Of a stretch of DNA of 64,000 nucleotides, positions 7,939 to 17,426 are shown piece by piece (the stretch's first letter is position 1; each line of letters begins with the position of its first letter). This stretch comes from Aminipila terrae. Lineage in GTDB: Bacteria; Bacillota; Clostridia; Peptostreptococcales; Anaerovoracaceae. Location of the stretch: assembly GCF_010120715.1 (NCBI RefSeq), contig NZ_CP047591.1, positions 1,860,001 to 1,924,000 on the forward strand. Reading direction: 5' to 3'. The position numbers were made by a program, and so were the translations under genes. Below the pieces are notes generated by a model that worked only from the letters and a program-made list of their open reading frames with translations, was not told the DNA's origin and did no database searches.

Positions 7939-10900
7939 AAGATATAGCGGGTGGAATAGCTGGTTCTGCGGGACAGTGTAAAATTCTGAAGTGTCATAAT
8001 GATGGAGTTGTCTCGGCAGTTAGCTATGCCGGAGGCGTGGCTGGACAAATTGTTTCCAGTGAAGTCAGCAATAATTATAATATTGGAAACATCAATGCAA
8101 GCAAGCAGAATGCAGGAGGCATTTTAGGAAAATACAGTGATAGTAAGCTTTCATCATGCTATAATGTGGGAAATATAGAATCAATAGGTTCAAAAGGAGG
8201 GATTGTTCCAAGTGCTTCTAGTAACGTTTTAAATTGCTATTTCCTAGAAAACTGTTTAGTAGGTCCAACAGATGCAAAGTATGCTATAAGTAAACCTAGC
8301 GATTCCTTTTCTATTGGAGAGGTTGCTTACCTTCTAAATACTCAAGTGGAAGGAAACCGTTCCGATATTTGGGGTCAAGACAAGGAATATCCTGTTTTTG
8401 CGGATAATGAACATCCTTTGGTATGCAAAGCCGTCTTAAAGATTAATAAGGCAGAAGAGCAAACTACTGGTGGTTCTGTCATGCTGGAAAACAGTACAGA
8501 ATCGGGGCAATATCTGGTAAAGAAAAATCTTACAGTAAGAGTAAAACCAGATGAAGGCTTCTTTTTGAAGCTTCTTAGCTTAAATGATGGTAACGGAAAT
8601 AAAGTAAATAAATCCAGAGAAGATCAAAGTGACGGAAGCATTATATTTACTTTTGAAAATCCAGGTAAAGATATAACTGCAGAAGCTACCTTTGAGAAAA
8701 AAGGTGAGAATGTTCCAGATGAACTGAATATTATCTGGGATTTAAATGGAGGGACTGTTACTAAGGGAACAATGCCTAAACGTATAAAATATGGTGCTGT
8801 TTTAAAGGAACCTTCAGTTGAAAAAAAGGGTTATACGCTTATGGGATGGTATGTTGGTGAGAATCCCCAACCAGAGAAAGAACAGTCTTATGATTTTGAT
8901 AGTGTAGTGACTGGAAATCTTACCTTAACCGCCATATGGTGTGAAGATGCTTTATATGTAACTTTTGATCCTAACTATGATGGAGCTGAATCTGAAGAAC
9001 CTACACGTTTTGCCTTTGGCGGGAAATTTCAGTTGAAAGAAATAAGTAGACCAGCTCCTGAAGGAATGGAATATAAGATGCTGGGCTGGTATACCGAAAA
9101 ACAAGACAAACAAACAGGTACAGTCAAAGGAACAAAATGGGAAAAAGATCAGGAAATTACTCAGCGTGGAAATCTGACACTTTACGCAGCATGGGAAAAT
9201 GTAGATTTATTTGAAAACAACACAATAGAGAATCCTTTTATTATTAAAAATGCGGAAACTTTAAAGGCATTGGCAGATAAAGTGAACAATGGAAACACAA
9301 AAGATGGATATAATTGCAAATATTTTAAATTAGGAGAGGATATTGATTTAAAAGAAATTCAACCATGGACACCGATTGGAACAGCAGAACATCCATTTCA
9401 GGGCTATTTTGATGGTGATTATCATATTATTTCCAATCTGAATATCAATAATCCGGAGCAGGATAATCAGGGCCTTTTCGGGTATGTGTTAGGTAACGGT
9501 CAGATTAGAAATTTGTGCTTAGAAGATGTAAATATACATGGAAAAAGCAATGTAGGTGGCATCATCGGAAAGATGGAGGATTGTATTCATAGTTTTAAAA
9601 ATTTAGGAGTAATAAGTGGTACTATATCCGGAACGGCGAACGTAGGTGGCATCATCGGAAGTGCTATACAAAAAAATTATAACTGTAAAGAGCCGTATAC
9701 TTTAATGTTTAATTCAGCTAATATAACAGCATCAAGCGGAGCAGTAGGAGGAATAGCAGGAAGCATAAATACGAAAAATACAGCAAATGGTTGCTTTAAT
9801 ACTGGGAAAATTTCTGGAGAACATGCAGGAGCCGTTTCTGGGACAGGGTATGCAGGTAATTCGGATTGTTATTATCTCGATACCAGTGTCACAAATCCTG
9901 TGGATCGAGAGAGTGCCCAAGCAAAAAATGCTGAGTTCTTTAAGAACGGAGAAGCAGCATATACGCTTGACCATGGAAGTCAATTGGCTCGCACAGAATA
10001 TTGGAGTCAGGGTGAGAGCTTTCCCATTTTTGCTGACAGCGAGAATAAAGCGGTATATAAGCTATCACTGACACAAGGAGAAAATGGTACTATTACTATA
10101 AGCGGTTTAAATGACAAATCCTTTAGATATGTAAAAGCAAATACAAAGGTAGATGTTACAGTATCGGCAGATAATAACTGGCTTTTAAAGCAGTTAAAAG
10201 TAACAGAGATAAAAACGGGAAAGGCAGTAGAAACACAAATAAAGGCAGGTAGAATAACACAAGTATCTTTTAATATGCCTACGGCTAATGTGTATATAAC
10301 ACCCATATTTGCACCTAAAGGGGAAGGGAATCTTAACATAAAATATGATTTGGATGGTGGAGCTTGGGGAGATTATACGGATCCTTCAGCACAGATTCCT
10401 TTTGGTACAGTGCTTAAACAGCCTTCTGTCAATCCTCAGAAAACAGGTTATGATTTCCGAGGCTGGTATGTGGGAAATCAAAAATATAACTTTACAGAAG
10501 CGGTAACAGAGGATGTAACTTTAACCGCAAAGTGGAGTACCCACGGTAAATTCATTGTAAGTTTTAATCTAAACCGGGAAGGCTGGTCAAAGGAAGAAAT
10601 ACCAGAGCAGTTTAAGGATCAGGAGATTGAGCCAAATGGAAAGGTAAACAAACCTGAAAATCCAAAATGGGTGTATAAAGATAAACATACGGCGTATAAA
10701 TTTTTGGGCTGGTATACAGAACCTGTAGGAGGAAAAGTATGGGATTTCTCTAGTAACGTCATAAAAGAGGATACGGTTCTTTATGCCCAGTGGAAAGAAG
10801 TAGATGCTATGTCAGCGGGAACTTTAGAAGAACCATGTATTATTGATTCTGTTGAAATGTTGCAGTATCTGGCGGAGTGCGTGAATGAAGGCAATAGTTA

Positions 10901-11804
10901 TAAAGGCTGTTATTTCTGTTTAATGTCAGATTTGGATTTAAAGGATATTCCTTCATGGACACCAATCGGAACCGAATCCGCTCCTTTTTCAGGACACTTT
11001 GATGGAAATGGTCATGTTATTCAAAATCTGACTATTAGTGAAAAAACAGATTATGCAGGTTTGTTCGGTAACATAAGCTTTGCTGAGGTGAAGAATTTAA
11101 CTTTAAATGAAGTAAAGATTGAAGGCGGAAATTACGTTGGTGGGATTGCAGGAAAGGCAGAAGAGAGTTCACAAGATGGTCTCTGTGGCAGTCTTTTAAA
11201 TTTAAGGGTCGATGGAACTATAACAGGAACAAATCAAGTTGGCGGTATTGCAGGAGCTATAGGTGGAGTTAGTCTTTCAAGCTCGAACTTCAGTGGAACT
11301 GTAAAAGGTACCAATCAAGTTGGTGGCCTTACGGGAGCCGCAGGCAAAAGCGATTTCTTGGGATCCAACTTTAGTGGAACAGTAACTGGTGCAAATCAAG
11401 TTGGCGGTATTGCAGGAGAGACTTATGGGGGAAAGCTGAATGATTGCAAAGTCAGTGGAAGCATAAAAGGAGAAGATAAAGTAGGCGGGATTTCTGGAAA
11501 AATAAGTTTTTACGAAAACAAACAGCAGGTTGAAAACTATGGAGCTAACATAGAAAACTGTTCCAATGAGGCAAATGTTGCAGGCTCCAATTATGTAGGC
11601 GGTCTGGCTGGATACGGTGAAGATATTAGAAATGTATATAAAGTTTATAATCAAGGAACCATTTCCGGACAGGATTTAACGGGTGGCCTTCTAGGACGGC
11701 TTTCACAAGGTGCTGTAAATGAAAAGGAATTTATTGTTTCCCTTTGCTACAATACGGGAAAGGTAAAGAGCACTGCCTCCGAAGCAAAGGGGGTAGGGGA
11801 TTAA
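7926..11804 (+). CDS. Giant adhesin, fragment 3 (GLUG and Listeria-Bacteroides repeats)
   Basis: This is the largest fragment, about 1290 residues. It alternates blocks of GLUG repeats (GGIAGSAG, GGVAGQIV, VGGIIGKMED, VGGIAGAIGG, VGGLTGAAGK) with InlB-type Listeria-Bacteroides repeats (IIWDLNGGTVTKGTMPKRI then GYTLMGWYVGE; IKYDLDGGAWGDYT then GYDFRGWYVGN; ending LTAIW, LTAKW, LYAQW). Each block set is introduced by a PWTPIGTAEHPFQGYFDG module. The repeats are diverged rather than identical, so array collapse in assembly is less likely. Frame is lost in the G5 run at 11789-11793; one more G gives EAKGGRGLIGV. Confidence 0.78.
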   Translation: MKALKDIAGGIAGSAGQCKILKCHNDGVVSAVSYAGGVAGQIVSSEVSNNYNIGNINASKQNAGGILGKYSDSKLSSCYNVGNIESIGSKGGIVPSASSNVLNCYFLENCLVGPTDAKYAISKPSDSFSIGEVAYLLNTQVEGNRSDIWGQDKEYPVFADNEHPLVCKAVLKINKAEEQTTGGSVMLENSTESGQYLVKKNLTVRVKPDEGFFLKLLSLNDGNGNKVNKSREDQSDGSIIFTFENPGKDITAEATFEKKGENVPDELNIIWDLNGGTVTKGTMPKRIKYGAVLKEPSVEKKGYTLMGWYVGENPQPEKEQSYDFDSVVTGNLTLTAIWCEDALYVTFDPNYDGAESEEPTRFAFGGKFQLKEISRPAPEGMEYKMLGWYTEKQDKQTGTVKGTKWEKDQEITQRGNLTLYAAWENVDLFENNTIENPFIIKNAETLKALADKVNNGNTKDGYNCKYFKLGEDIDLKEIQPWTPIGTAEHPFQGYFDGDYHIISNLNINNPEQDNQGLFGYVLGNGQIRNLCLEDVNIHGKSNVGGIIGKMEDCIHSFKNLGVISGTISGTANVGGIIGSAIQKNYNCKEPYTLMFNSANITASSGAVGGIAGSINTKNTANGCFNTGKISGEHAGAVSGTGYAGNSDCYYLDTSVTNPVDRESAQAKNAEFFKNGEAAYTLDHGSQLARTEYWSQGESFPIFADSENKAVYKLSLTQGENGTITISGLNDKSFRYVKANTKVDVTVSADNNWLLKQLKVTEIKTGKAVETQIKAGRITQVSFNMPTANVYITPIFAPKGEGNLNIKYDLDGGAWGDYTDPSAQIPFGTVLKQPSVNPQKTGYDFRGWYVGNQKYNFTEAVTEDVTLTAKWSTHGKFIVSFNLNREGWSKEEIPEQFKDQEIEPNGKVNKPENPKWVYKDKHTAYKFLGWYTEPVGGKVWDFSSNVIKEDTVLYAQWKEVDAMSAGTLEEPCIIDSVEMLQYLAECVNEGNSYKGCYFCLMSDLDLKDIPSWTPIGTESAPFSGHFDGNGHVIQNLTISEKTDYAGLFGNISFAEVKNLTLNEVKIEGGNYVGGIAGKAEESSQDGLCGSLLNLRVDGTITGTNQVGGIAGAIGGVSLSSSNFSGTVKGTNQVGGLTGAAGKSDFLGSNFSGTVTGANQVGGIAGETYGGKLNDCKVSGSIKGEDKVGGISGKISFYENKQQVENYGANIENCSNEANVAGSNYVGGLAGYGEDIRNVYKVYNQGTISGQDLTGGLLGRLSQGAVNEKEFIVSLCYNTGKVKSTASEAKGVGD

Positions 11805-14800
11805 TTGGAGTCCAAGAGAATCCTGAAAAGATTAAGGTAAATGATTCGTATAATGCTGGTATAATCGAAGCTCCGTCTACAGTAAATGTAGGAGGCATTG
11901 CAGGGACCAATTTCAAAAACATTACAAATTGTTACTATCTAGCATCGGGAAAGTCCTTTGCAGATGCGGCTTATAGTAAAGCCATGAAGCTGGAGGACTT
12001 TGAAAGTGGGCGAGCAGCCTATCTGATGGATGGTGGAACAGGAGTACATAGTAATGTATGGGGTCAAGGCATAGAACATCCGGTTTTTGCAGATGAAACA
12101 CATCCTTCAGTGTATGAAATTAGTCTAAGCGTAACTGGAGCCGGTATTGTTTCAGGTGCAGGTTTGAAAGATGGGGTCAATTATAAGTCTTTTAAAGGAG
12201 AACAGACCATTGAAGTAAAACCGTCAGAAAATCATATCATCAGTTTGTTTGAAGTTGTAGATACAGCAGGAAAGGTACTTTACAGCGGTAGCGGAAAGGA
12301 ATCTTTGCATTATCAATTGCCAAGTGGAAAGTCTATGAATATTCGTGTAGCTTTTTCTGAAAAGGCGAATAAGAAATTTACAGTAACCTTTGACTTTAGA
12401 GGAGGAAAAATTGACAATCAGGAAATGCTGAAAAAAACAGAAATATCATTTGGAACTAAAGCATTAGATTTAAAGCCTCCTAAAAATCCAATCAAAGAAA
12501 TCGAAGGTAAGCAATATGCTTTCGTAGGATGGTATATGGACACAGAATTGAATACAGCATTTAATTTTGAGACTTTGATTACTGAGAATACAACTATTTA
12601 TGCAAAATACAAAGAAAAAACAACTATTCGATTTAACCTGAACGGACCAAAGGCAGGAGATGGGGCAAGCACTACTCCTCCAGAGCAGAAGCTTATTATA
12701 GGAGATAAAGTAACTAAACCTGAAAATCCAACATGGGGGCCTGCAAAGGATCAAAAAGACATTGAACAGTCTCATGTTTTCTTGGGTTGGTCAACGGATC
12801 CGGTCAGATGGATGGAATGGAACTTTAATGAACCTTTAAAGGAAGAAGAAGAGGGAAAAACTATTACTCTGTATGCTCACTGGAAGACTACTTATAATAT
12901 AGAAGATGAGAAACTAAAAGACATAACGGATGTAGGGCTGTTTGAGAAACTGGCAGAAAATGTACGGAATGGGGAGAGTTATTTAGGTAAAAAGCTGAAC
13001 TTGGGTGAGAATATCACATTGGACGGCTGGACTCGATCTATTGGAAGCCAAAGCTGTCCATTTGAAGGGAGATTTGACGGCAATGGACACACAATAACCG
13101 TTAAAGATGGAAACATGCCATTATTCGGATATATTGGGCAAAATGGGAGCCTTAATAATGTGACCGTTTCAGGAAACATGAGGGCAAAAGACACTGATAC
13201 CTTTGGTGGACTGGTAAACACTAACAACGGAGTAATTAAGAGCTGCCATGCTAAGAATTTAATTATTGACGGAGATAATGCTAAGGCAGTAGGAGGAATT
13301 GCGGGACAAACCATAGGTTATTTAAAAGATTGTACAGTGGACGGAAGCAGTCGCATTTCGGGTCAGAATGCTGTTGGAGGTGTAGTAGGAATTATAAGCA
13401 TAGGTGGAGTACCGGTAAGTAACTGTAAAAATGCAGGAGAGGTAATCAGTGAAAATGGTATTGCAGGTGGTATAATAGGATTCAATAAGGAAGGTTGGGA
13501 TAATCAGGAGGGAACTCAAATCCAAAATTCTATCAACAGTGGGAAAATCCAGGGCGCCCAGCAGGCCGGTGGGATTATGGGAATTATTACTGTTCCACTT
13601 ACATTGGATAACTGTGAAAATACGGGAAGTATTTCTTCTGAACATGGAGACTCTGGTGGTATAGTAGGGTTCTACAGAGGAAAAAATCTAACACCAGGGC
13701 AAAGATCTATTTTGTCCTGTGAAAATAGCGGCGAAGTTACAGGATATAATAATGTGGGAGGAATTACAGGAGGAATTCATGAGGGTCATATATTGATTGA
13801 TCATTGCAAAAATAATGGCAAGATTGTCGGTAACAGTTCTGCTTCAGTTGTTGGAGGTATGTTGGGAATAGCTGAAGATAAGCGTTTGGTGACAATATCT
13901 GAATGTATAAACATGGGGGAAGTAGTTTCAACAGGAAGTTATGCTGCGGGAATATTAGGACGTAAAGTAGATATAGGTGGCAAGATATCTAAATGCAGCA
14001 ATACTGGAGCTGTAACCTGTAACGGGACAGCCTGCGGGATTGCGGGAGTAGGACTTGAAAAAATTGAAAACTCTTATAGTGTTGGAAAACTTACTGGTTC
14101 CACAGCCTATGGAATTTGCAGCAGCTACGGTCGAGCAGACACACCTACCACCATTGAAAACTGCTACTGGTACAACAAAGACAGCAAAGTGGATGGACTG
14201 TGCAACGACGTAACAGGTGTAACCCTTAAAAACAGTTATTATTACAGTCCAGAGATTGTAGGAAGCAGAACCTTTGGTCTTCTTGGGGCCCTGATGGGAA
14301 CAGAAGAAGCACTTTCGGAAAAAGGTGTATCCTTGTCCGGAGATAATCCAGAGCCGGTGGCTCAGTCGAAAAAAGCATTTACAGGAGGAAAGATTGCCTA
14401 CTTGTTAGATGGTGGAAATCAGATACCTCACAAGAATGTATGGACACAGGGGGATGAGTATCCTGTGTTCGGAAAGGGAAATGACTCAGTATATAAAGTT
14501 ACCATAAGCTCTAAGCCAGGTGGTGTAGCTGCTATCAAGGGAGAAACCAATACAGCTTATGTGGCACAGGGCAAACAGGTAGAAGTTTCTGTTACACCAG
14601 ATTCGGCAACAGAAACAGCTAAATATGAACTGGATTCTTTAACCCTGGAAGGAAAAGGAACCCTCTCTGGAAGCAGCCTCACATTAGCAGATGGAAATGC
14701 CATGCTCACCGCAAACTTTAAGCTGGCGGAAGTGAAGCCAGAACCAAAACCAGAACCCAAGCCAGATAATAAATCCGGCAAGGGTGGACATGGAAAAGGG

Positions 14801-15253
14801 AGCGGCAACGGAAACGGAAATGGAACTGGCGATGGTAATGATGATTTCGGAACGGCCGGTGAAGGCGGCGGAACAGGCGATGGAATTGGAACTGGCAGTG
14901 ACAGCGGCAATCATGAAGGTGCTCATGGAAACGGAGATAAGACTACGGTAACCAATCCAACCTCTATAGCAGGTGGAGAAGGAAAAATGGCGGATACCCT
15001 TTTAGGAGCAGAGCAGGGAGAAAAGAATCAGGTTGAAGTGGAGGAAACCATTAAGGCTTCAGGTGGTTCTACGGAAGGAGGACATTTTGGAGACGGAGCC
15101 ACGAACGAAAAAGCCAGTCTGACTATTTTCCAGATTGTGAAAAAAACAGCACAGGAAAACCCATGGATAACTACTTTTATTGTAGTAATGATTATTACAA
15201 TCTTAGTGGGGGGCGCAGTCAGCAGATATAAAAAGTATAGAAAAGAAAATTAA
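11792..15253 (+). CDS. Giant adhesin, fragment 4 (repeats, stalk and membrane anchor)
   Basis: About 1150 residues complete the adhesin. GLUG and InlB-type repeats continue (VTFDFRGGKIDNQEM, YAFVGWYMD, IRFNLNGPKAGDG, HVFLGWSTD, VGGIAGQTIG). They are followed by a stalk at about 14740-14960 made of EPKPEPKPEPKP-like Pro and then Gly/Asn/Asp-rich sequence. The C-terminus is one transmembrane segment (PWITTFIVVMIITILVGGAV) and a basic tail (SRYKKYRKEN). There is no LPXTG motif, so anchoring is through the membrane rather than by sortase. The gene ends at a strong terminator. An adhesin or matrix role follows from the repeat types; the ligand is unknown. Confidence 0.8.
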   Translation, partial: GRGLIGVQENPEKIKVNDSYNAGIIEAPSTVNVGGIAGTNFKNITNCYYLASGKSFADAAYSKAMKLEDFESGRAAYLMDGGTGVHSNVWGQGIEHPVFADETHPSVYEISLSVTGAGIVSGAGLKDGVNYKSFKGEQTIEVKPSENHIISLFEVVDTAGKVLYSGSGKESLHYQLPSGKSMNIRVAFSEKANKKFTVTFDFRGGKIDNQEMLKKTEISFGTKALDLKPPKNPIKEIEGKQYAFVGWYMDTELNTAFNFETLITENTTIYAKYKEKTTIRFNLNGPKAGDGASTTPPEQKLIIGDKVTKPENPTWGPAKDQKDIEQSHVFLGWSTDPVRWMEWNFNEPLKEEEEGKTITLYAHWKTTYNIEDEKLKDITDVGLFEKLAENVRNGESYLGKKLNLGENITLDGWTRSIGSQSCPFEGRFDGNGHTITVKDGNMPLFGYIGQNGSLNNVTVSGNMRAKDTDTFGGLVNTNNGVIKSCHAKNLIIDGDNAKAVGGIAGQTIGYLKDCTVDGSSRISGQNAVGGVVGIISIGGVPVSNCKNAGEVISENGIAGGIIGFNKEGWDNQEGTQIQNSINSGKIQGAQQAGGIMGIITVPLTLDNCENTGSISSEHGDSGGIVGFYRGKNLTPGQRSILSCENSGEVTGYNNVGGITGGIHEGHILIDHCKNNGKIVGNSSASVVGGMLGIAEDKRLVTISECINMGEVVSTGSYAAGILGRKVDIGGKISKCSNTGAVTCNGTACGIAGVGLEKIENSYSVGKLTGSTAYGICSSYGRADTPTTIENCYWYNKDSKVDGLCNDVTGVTLKNSYYYSPEIVGSRTFGLLGALMGTEEALSEKGVSLSGDNPEPVAQSKKAFTGGKIAYLLDGGNQIPHKNVWTQGDEYPVFGKGNDSVYKVTISSKPGGVAAIKGETNTAYVAQGKQVEVSVTPDSATETAKYELDSLTLEGKGTLSGSSLTLADGNAMLTANFKLAEVKPEPKPEPKPDNKSGKGGHGKGSGNGNGNGTGDGNDDFGTAGEGGGTGDGIGTGSDSGNHEGAHGNGDKTTVTNPTSIAGGEGKMADTLLGAEQGEKNQVEVEETIKASGGSTEGGHFGDGATNEKASLTIFQIVKKTAQENPWITTFIVVMIITILVGGAVSRYKKYRKEN

Positions 15254-15263
15254 TAAAAGAAAG

Positions 15264-15309
15264 AGGCCTCCTGACCGATGTATTAATCCACATCGGCCAG
15301 GAGGCCTTT
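15264..15309. terminator. Bidirectional intrinsic terminator
   Basis: A stem of about 18 bp (aggcctcctgaccgatgt with acatcggccaggaggcct, one mismatch) lies between the convergent adhesin and response-regulator genes. T-rich sequence follows on the plus strand and the complement of an A-rich stretch follows on the minus strand. Confidence 0.85.
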
Positions 15310-15334
15310 TGTCGGGTTGGGTTCTAAAAGGGTT

Positions 15335-16009
15335 TTATATATTTTTAACGGCCTTGTATCCAAGACCCCTTACTGTCTCTATGGTAAACTCAGGGTATTT
15401 TTCGAATCTTTTTCTTAGCCTGTTGATATGAACATTTACGGTGTAATCTGTGGATTCGGATTCCATTCCCCAGATTTCATCCATCAGCTGGATACGGGTA
15501 AATATTTTGTTAGGGTAGGCCAATAATTTATATAGAAGATAAAATTCTTTCTGGGGTAATGTCTGGGTTTCACTGCCTTTTGATACAGTCAGTGCATCAT
15601 AGTCCAGCACCACTTCACCGATGGTAAGTTTATGGTCATTAACAATCTGAGCCCGCCTCAGAAGTGCTTTAATCCGGAGAAGCATTTCTTCTTCATCCAC
15701 AGGTTTTGTCATATAATCATCGGTACCGACGATGAAGCCTTTTCGTTTGTCTGCAGGCATTTGTTTTGCTGTGACCATTAAAATAGGTAAATCATAACCG
15801 GAAGCCCTTAATTCTTCTGTGAGTTCATAACCATCCATATTGGGCATCATCACGTCCAGTATGATGATATCTATATGTTCGGAATCTAAAACTTCTAAAG
15901 CCTGAAGCCCATCTGAGGCAGTAAAGGCAAGATATCCATTTGAAGATAAAACAGCCTTCATTAGTTTTCTTGTATTTGTATCATCTTCTACAACTAAAAT
16001 GCGAAACAT
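15335..16009 (-). CDS. OmpR/PhoB-family response regulator of the RND efflux locus
   Basis: The product has 224 residues. The receiver domain has acidic residues VVEDD at 7-10, phospho-acceptor Asp52 in IIILDVMMPNMDG, and a conserved Lys in the MVTAKQ region. The C-terminal winged helix (TVNVHINRLRKRFEKYP, ETVRGLGYKAV) binds DNA. The ATG at 16009 follows AGGAGGT and is preferred over an upstream in-frame start at 16060. It is divergent from the TolC-like gene, and its probable kinase is on the same strand at 17427-18497 beyond that gene. The pair probably controls the efflux genes. A near-identical 12-base motif in both divergent promoter regions (16054 and 18595) is a candidate binding site. 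Confidence 0.9.
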   Translation of the reverse strand: MFRILVVEDDTNTRKLMKAVLSSNGYLAFTASDGLQALEVLDSEHIDIIILDVMMPNMDGYELTEELRASGYDLPILMVTAKQMPADKRKGFIVGTDDYMTKPVDEEEMLLRIKALLRRAQIVNDHKLTIGEVVLDYDALTVSKGSETQTLPQKEFYLLYKLLAYPNKIFTRIQLMDEIWGMESESTDYTVNVHINRLRKRFEKYPEFTIETVRGLGYKAVKNI

Positions 16010-16187
16010 TATACCACCTCCTGTTCTCTTCATTTTACAATAAAACACTTTTATTACCAATAAGTATTATTGAATTCCTTTTATCATAAAACACAAATAT
16101 TAATTGAAGATAAACTTTTAAAAATTTATTTTCAGTTAATATTACTTTTGTACAATAGTGTATATAAAAGTAAGGGAGAACATCAGA

Positions 16188-17357
16188 ATGAGAAAAAAAT
16201 ATATTATGTGGATATTAACCATATGCATGGTAGCTTCAATGTCCAGCACTGCAGTGGCTTTTGCCGAGACAACAGGCAGTGGGGTAACACAGGCTGAAAC
16301 CACTCAGGCAGCCATAAAACTTGAAAAAATCAGTTTATCTTTAGAGGATGTTTATAAACAGCTTGAAAACAGTAAAACAATGGAGCTCATAAAACTACAG
16401 AAGCAAAGTGATGAAAGCGTAGCAAAGGGATACAGTGAAACATCAAGTAGTTTAAGACAAATGGAGAAGTCAGATGCCATCATTGCGGGATTTGATACTT
16501 CCAATAAAAAAGTGGTTGAAAAAAGGCGAGATTTTGCAAATTCCATGCTTGCAGCAAACAATGAAGCAAGAGTTAATGGGCTGAAGCAGGATGCTTTCCA
16601 AAAATATTATACCCTAAAAAATACAGAGACTCAGGTCCAGATTGCCAATGAAGGCTTGACACTGAAAAAGAACTTTTTAGAAACAACAAAAAGAAAATAT
16701 CAGGTGGGTATGGCATCCAAAAGTGAAGTGGACAATGCAGAAAATGAAGTTAAAAGTGCAGAGGCTCAATTAGAAGCCCTGAAAAACAGCTTGCAGCAGT
16801 TGAAATCAAATTTTAACTCTTATTTAGGATATGACATTTCTCAGGAAGTGGTTTTGACAGATGTAATACAGGAAATAGTCCTTCCAAAAACAAATTTATC
16901 TGATGCCATTGCTTCTGCTCTGAAAAACAGAAATGAAATGAAGGAAGCCTCCTATATGGTTGAACTGTCACAGCTGAATTTTAACAGCTATAAGGCTTAT
17001 CCCAGCAGCTCTTCCAAGTACATATCAGCTAAGACACAGCTTTTAAATGCTGAAATCGCAAAACAGAACAAGCCCACAGATATGGAACTTGATGTGAGAA
17101 AAAAATATGATTCCATGATGGATTCGTATAACGCAGTACAGACAGGGAAGAAAACTCTAAAGAGCGCAGAAGATACATTAAACACCGCAACAAGAAAATA
17201 TAACTTAGGAATGGTGACCATAACGGATGTACAGCAGGCCCAGCTGGGGTTAAACAGCGCAAAATTAAGTCAGGCAAATGCACTGCTCAATTATAATTTA
17301 TCCGTTGAAAATTACAATTTATCCATGGGAGTGGGAACAAGCCCAGCCAACTTATAG
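16188..17357 (+). CDS. TolC-like efflux protein with signal peptide
   Basis: The product has about 389 residues. The ATG at 16188 follows AAGGGAGA. A signal peptide ends near AFA. The rest is long amphipathic coiled-coil helix typical of the TolC/OEP family, with the internal duplication visible in KYQVGMASKSEVDNAENEVK and KYNLGMVTITDVQQAQLGLN. TolC proteins normally form outer-membrane channels; homologues also occur in monoderm clostridia, where they may act as a periplasm-like adaptor or wall conduit. It is separated from its RND pump and fusion protein by the kinase gene on the other strand. A bidirectional terminator follows. Confidence 0.85.
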   Translation: MRKKYIMWILTICMVASMSSTAVAFAETTGSGVTQAETTQAAIKLEKISLSLEDVYKQLENSKTMELIKLQKQSDESVAKGYSETSSSLRQMEKSDAIIAGFDTSNKKVVEKRRDFANSMLAANNEARVNGLKQDAFQKYYTLKNTETQVQIANEGLTLKKNFLETTKRKYQVGMASKSEVDNAENEVKSAEAQLEALKNSLQQLKSNFNSYLGYDISQEVVLTDVIQEIVLPKTNLSDAIASALKNRNEMKEASYMVELSQLNFNSYKAYPSSSSKYISAKTQLLNAEIAKQNKPTDMELDVRKKYDSMMDSYNAVQTGKKTLKSAEDTLNTATRKYNLGMVTITDVQQAQLGLNSAKLSQANALLNYNLSVENYNLSMGVGTSPANL

Positions 17358-17367
17358 AAAAAGGACT

Positions 17368-17413
17368 AAAAAAATAAGATGTCAGTATTTATTAACTGGT
17401 ATCTTATTTTTTT
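17368..17413. terminator. Bidirectional intrinsic terminator
   Basis: The arms aaaaaataagatgtcagt and actggtatcttatttttt pair with two G-U positions and are flanked by A and T runs. It lies between the convergent tolC-like and kinase genes. Confidence 0.75.
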
Positions 17414-17426
17414 CTTTTGAGCAGAG

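Noticed and set aside
7000..15000. CRISPR-like or tandem DNA repeats in the adhesin gene
   Set aside because: The periodicity is at protein level (GLUG and InlB repeats); no identical spaced DNA repeats were seen.
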